Shown one piece after another: positions 12,185 through 14,165 of a DNA stretch of 14,165 nucleotides (position 1 is the stretch's first letter; each line of letters opens with the position of its first letter). This DNA is from Candidatus Binatia bacterium (GTDB lineage Bacteria; Desulfobacterota_B; Binatia; UBA9968; JAJDTQ01), in the NCBI GenBank assembly GCA_022827045.1, contig JAJDTQ010000196.1, positions 1 to 14,165 on the forward strand. Direction: 5' to 3'. A program made the translations under genes and the position numbers. The notes beneath the pieces are model-generated. The model saw only the letters and a program-made list of their open reading frames with translations. It searched no databases and had not been told where the DNA came from.

Positions 12185-14165
12185 ATGAGCAAGACGCCAA
12201 AGACCGAAAGCGCCGGCAGGCGCGAGCCGCCGCTGGACTTCATCCGCACCATCGTCCGGGACGACCTGGCCGGCGGCAAGCACCCCGGCGGGGTGGTGAC
12301 CCGCTTTCCGCCGGAGCCCAACGGCTTTCTCCACATCGGCCACGCCAAGTCCATCTGCCTCAACTTCGGCGTTGCCCTGGAGTTCGGCGGGCGCTGCAAC
12401 CTGCGCTTCGACGACACCGACCCGGCCAAGGAAGACACCCTCTTCGTCGAGGCCATCAAGGACAACATCCGCTGGCTGGGCTTCGACTGGGGCGAGGGCC
12501 TGTACAACGCCTCCGACTACTTCGAGGAGCTCTACCGCTTCGCCGTCCAGCTCATCGAGCGCGGCGGCGCCTACGTGTGCAGCCTGAGCGAGGCGGAGAT
12601 CCGTGAGACCCGGGGGACCGTGACCGAACCCGGCCGGGAGAGCCCCTACCGCGGCCGCGCCGTGGAGGAGAACCTGGAGCTCTTCGCCCGCATGCGCGAC
12701 GGCGAATTCCCGGACGGCGCCCACGTGCTGCGGGCCAGGATCGACATGGCGTCGGCGAACATGAAGATGCGCGATCCGGTAATCTACCGCATCCGCCACG
12801 TCACTCACCACCACACCGGCGACACCTGGCCCATCTACCCGATGTATGACTTCGCCCATCCCTTGTCGGACGCGTTGGAGGGGGTGACCCACTCGCTTTG
12901 CACCCTGGAGTTCGAGAACAACCGTGAGTTCTACGACTGGATCCTCGAGCAGGTGGACGTGCCGTCCACGCCGCGGCAGATCGAGTTCGCCCGCCTGAAC
13001 CTCGACTACACGGTCATGAGCAAGCGCCGGCTGCTGGAGCTGGTGGAGGAAAAGTACGTGGCCGGCTGGGACGATCCGCGCATGCCCACCCTGGCAGGAC
13101 TCAGGCGGCGCGGCTACACGCCGGACGCCATCCACAACTTCTGCCACAGCGTGGGCATTGCCAAGAGCGACAACACCGTGGAGATGGGCCAGCTCGAGTA
13201 CTTCATCCGCGACGACCTGAACCGTAAGGCGCCGCGCGTGCTGGCGGTAGAGCACCCGCTCAGAGTCGTCCTCACCAACTATCCGGAGGGCCGCGTGGAG
13301 GAACTGGAGGCCCCCTACTTCCCCCACGACGTCCCCAGGGAAGGTTCGCGCGCCCTTCCCTTCTCCCGCAAACTCTACATCGAGCGCGACGACTTCCTCG
13401 AGGAGCCGCCCAGGGGATATCACCGCCTGGCGCCGGGCCGCGAGGTGCGGCTCCGTTACGCCTACATCATCCGCTGCGACGAAGTAGTCAAGGACCCGGC
13501 CACCGGCGAGGTGACCGAGTTGCGCTGCACTTACGACCCGGAGACCCGGAGCGGTTCCGACAAGAGCGGCAAGAAGGTGCAGGGCACCATCCAGTGGGTC
13601 TCCGCGGCGCATGCGCTGGAAGCCGAATTGCGGCTCTACGACCGGCTCTTCTCCGTGCCGGATCCCCAGGGCGACACGGCGCGGGACTACCGGGAGCTGA
13701 TCAATCCGAAGTCCCTGGAAACAGTCACCGGCCTCGTGGAACCGAGCCTCGGCACCGCCCGGCCGGGCGACCGGTTCCAGTTCGAGCGCTCGGGATACTT
13801 CTGCGTCGACGCCGATTCGGCGGAGGGCGCGCTCGTGTTCAACCGCATCGTGACGCTCCGTGACTCGTGGCTCAAGATCGCGCAACGGGGCGGCGGCGCC
13901 GGCGAGGCCCGGCGTCCGCGAAGGACGCAGGCCGCTCCGAAGAACGCGGCCGAGGCGCCGGCCGAAAGAAGAGCCGGCGCGGACACGGAGCTGACGACAG
14001 CGCAACGCTCGAGGATGGAGCACTACCGCGACCGGCTGGGACTCGCAGCCGGCGACGCGTCGCTGTTGGCTTCGGACGACGGCCTCGCCGCCTTTTTCGA
14101 GGAAGCGGTCCGCTGCCACGACAATTCCAGATCGCTGGCCAACTGGGTCGTGAACGAGCTGCGCC
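12185..14165 (+). CDS. glnS: Glutaminyl-tRNA synthetase with C-terminal YqeY-like tail, 3' end cut off
   Basis: Charges tRNA-Gln with glutamine in the cytoplasm. The frame is open through the window end, giving 660 residues so far. The class I signature is [20 protein letters not shown] (HIGH at 50-53), and the KMSKS-type loop is VMSKR within [44 protein letters not shown] and [19 protein letters not shown] are near copies of E. coli GlnRS segments, and [20 protein letters not shown] and [12 protein letters not shown] mark the anticodon-binding barrels. E. coli GlnRS ends near residue 555; this one continues past about 565 through an Ala/Arg/Pro-rich linker to a YqeY/GatB-tail-like domain with [20 protein letters not shown], as known in Deinococcus and some others. 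The start has no clear ribosome site. It is divergent from the VOC gene and unrelated to the catabolic block. Confidence 0.97.
   Translation, partial: MSKTPKTESAGRREPPLDFIRTIVRDDLAGGKHPGGVVTRFPPEPNGFLHIGHAKSICLNFGVALEFGGRCNLRFDDTDPAKEDTLFVEAIKDNIRWLGFDWGEGLYNASDYFEELYRFAVQLIERGGAYVCSLSEAEIRETRGTVTEPGRESPYRGRAVEENLELFARMRDGEFPDGAHVLRARIDMASANMKMRDPVIYRIRHVTHHHTGDTWPIYPMYDFAHPLSDALEGVTHSLCTLEFENNREFYDWILEQVDVPSTPRQIEFARLNLDYTVMSKRRLLELVEEKYVAGWDDPRMPTLAGLRRRGYTPDAIHNFCHSVGIAKSDNTVEMGQLEYFIRDDLNRKAPRVLAVEHPLRVVLTNYPEGRVEELEAPYFPHDVPREGSRALPFSRKLYIERDDFLEEPPRGYHRLAPGREVRLRYAYIIRCDEVVKDPATGEVTELRCTYDPETRSGSDKSGKKVQGTIQWVSAAHALEAELRLYDRLFSVPDPQGDTARDYRELINPKSLETVTGLVEPSLGTARPGDRFQFERSGYFCVDADSAEGALVFNRIVTLRDSWLKIAQRGGGAGEARRPRRTQAAPKNAAEAPAERRAGADTELTTAQRSRMEHYRDRLGLAAGDASLLASDDGLAAFFEEAVRCHDNSRSLANWVVNELR

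Noticed and set aside
12125..14119. A 664-codon open frame antisense to glutaminyl-tRNA synthetase
   Set aside because: Long antisense frames are expected in GC-rich codon-biased genes. The translation has no recognisable domain, while the plus strand is unmistakably GlnRS.

Overview
The window is GC-rich bacterial chromosomal DNA with tightly packed genes, very short spacers and mostly strong Shine-Dalgarno sites. It holds fourteen protein-coding genes, the first and last cut by the window edges. I see no rRNA, tRNA, CRISPR array, transposase or phage gene. The gene families (CaiB-type CoA-transferase, tripartite tricarboxylate transporter, amidohydrolase-2 protein, tandem TauD-type dioxygenases, GlnRS with a C-terminal YqeY-like tail) fit a heterotrophic, aerobic, GC-rich environmental bacterium. 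That could be a proteobacterium, a deltaproteobacterial-grade lineage or an uncultivated relative, but the sequence does not settle the taxon.

Layout. (1) Minus strand, 1-2304: an amidohydrolase-2 N-terminus, a ferritin-like protein with a complete diiron ligand pattern, and a class III CoA-transferase, separated by hairpin-forming spacers. (2) Plus strand, 2452-7849: a FlK-type acyl-CoA thioesterase, then an apparent operon of a heme-oxygenase-like diiron protein, a gentisate-1,2-dioxygenase-like bicupin, and a complete tripartite tricarboxylate transporter in the order receptor, large membrane subunit, small membrane subunit. (3) Minus strand, 7916-8719: a short-chain dehydrogenase resembling BphB-type cis-dihydrodiol dehydrogenases. 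(4) Plus strand, 8839-11652, divergent from it: a NicX-like (2,5-dihydroxypyridine dioxygenase family) protein and two tandem TauD/TfdA-type Fe(II)/2-oxoglutarate dioxygenases. (5) Minus strand, 11659-12051: a small VOC/glyoxalase-like protein. (6) Plus strand, from 12185 past the end: glutaminyl-tRNA synthetase, a housekeeping gene that marks the right border of the catabolic block.

How it may work together (inference). The transporter would import an organic acid. Seven proteins carry recognisable non-heme metal-site ligands: ferritin-like, heme-oxygenase-like, bicupin, NicX-like, two TauD types and VOC. Six of these belong to O2-activating iron families, and three belong to or resemble aromatic or heteroaromatic ring-processing families (bicupin, NicX-like, dihydrodiol dehydrogenase). 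The CoA-transferase and thioesterase would handle acyl-CoA intermediates or release trapped CoA. No known pathway that I can name has this set. The usual partners of the nicotinate pathway (N-formylmaleamate deformylase, maleamate amidase, maleate isomerase), of biphenyl-type pathways (Rieske dioxygenase) and of gentisate pathways (maleylpyruvate isomerase) are absent from the window, as is any local regulator. The block is best read as an undescribed oxidative catabolic island whose substrate cannot be read from the sequence.
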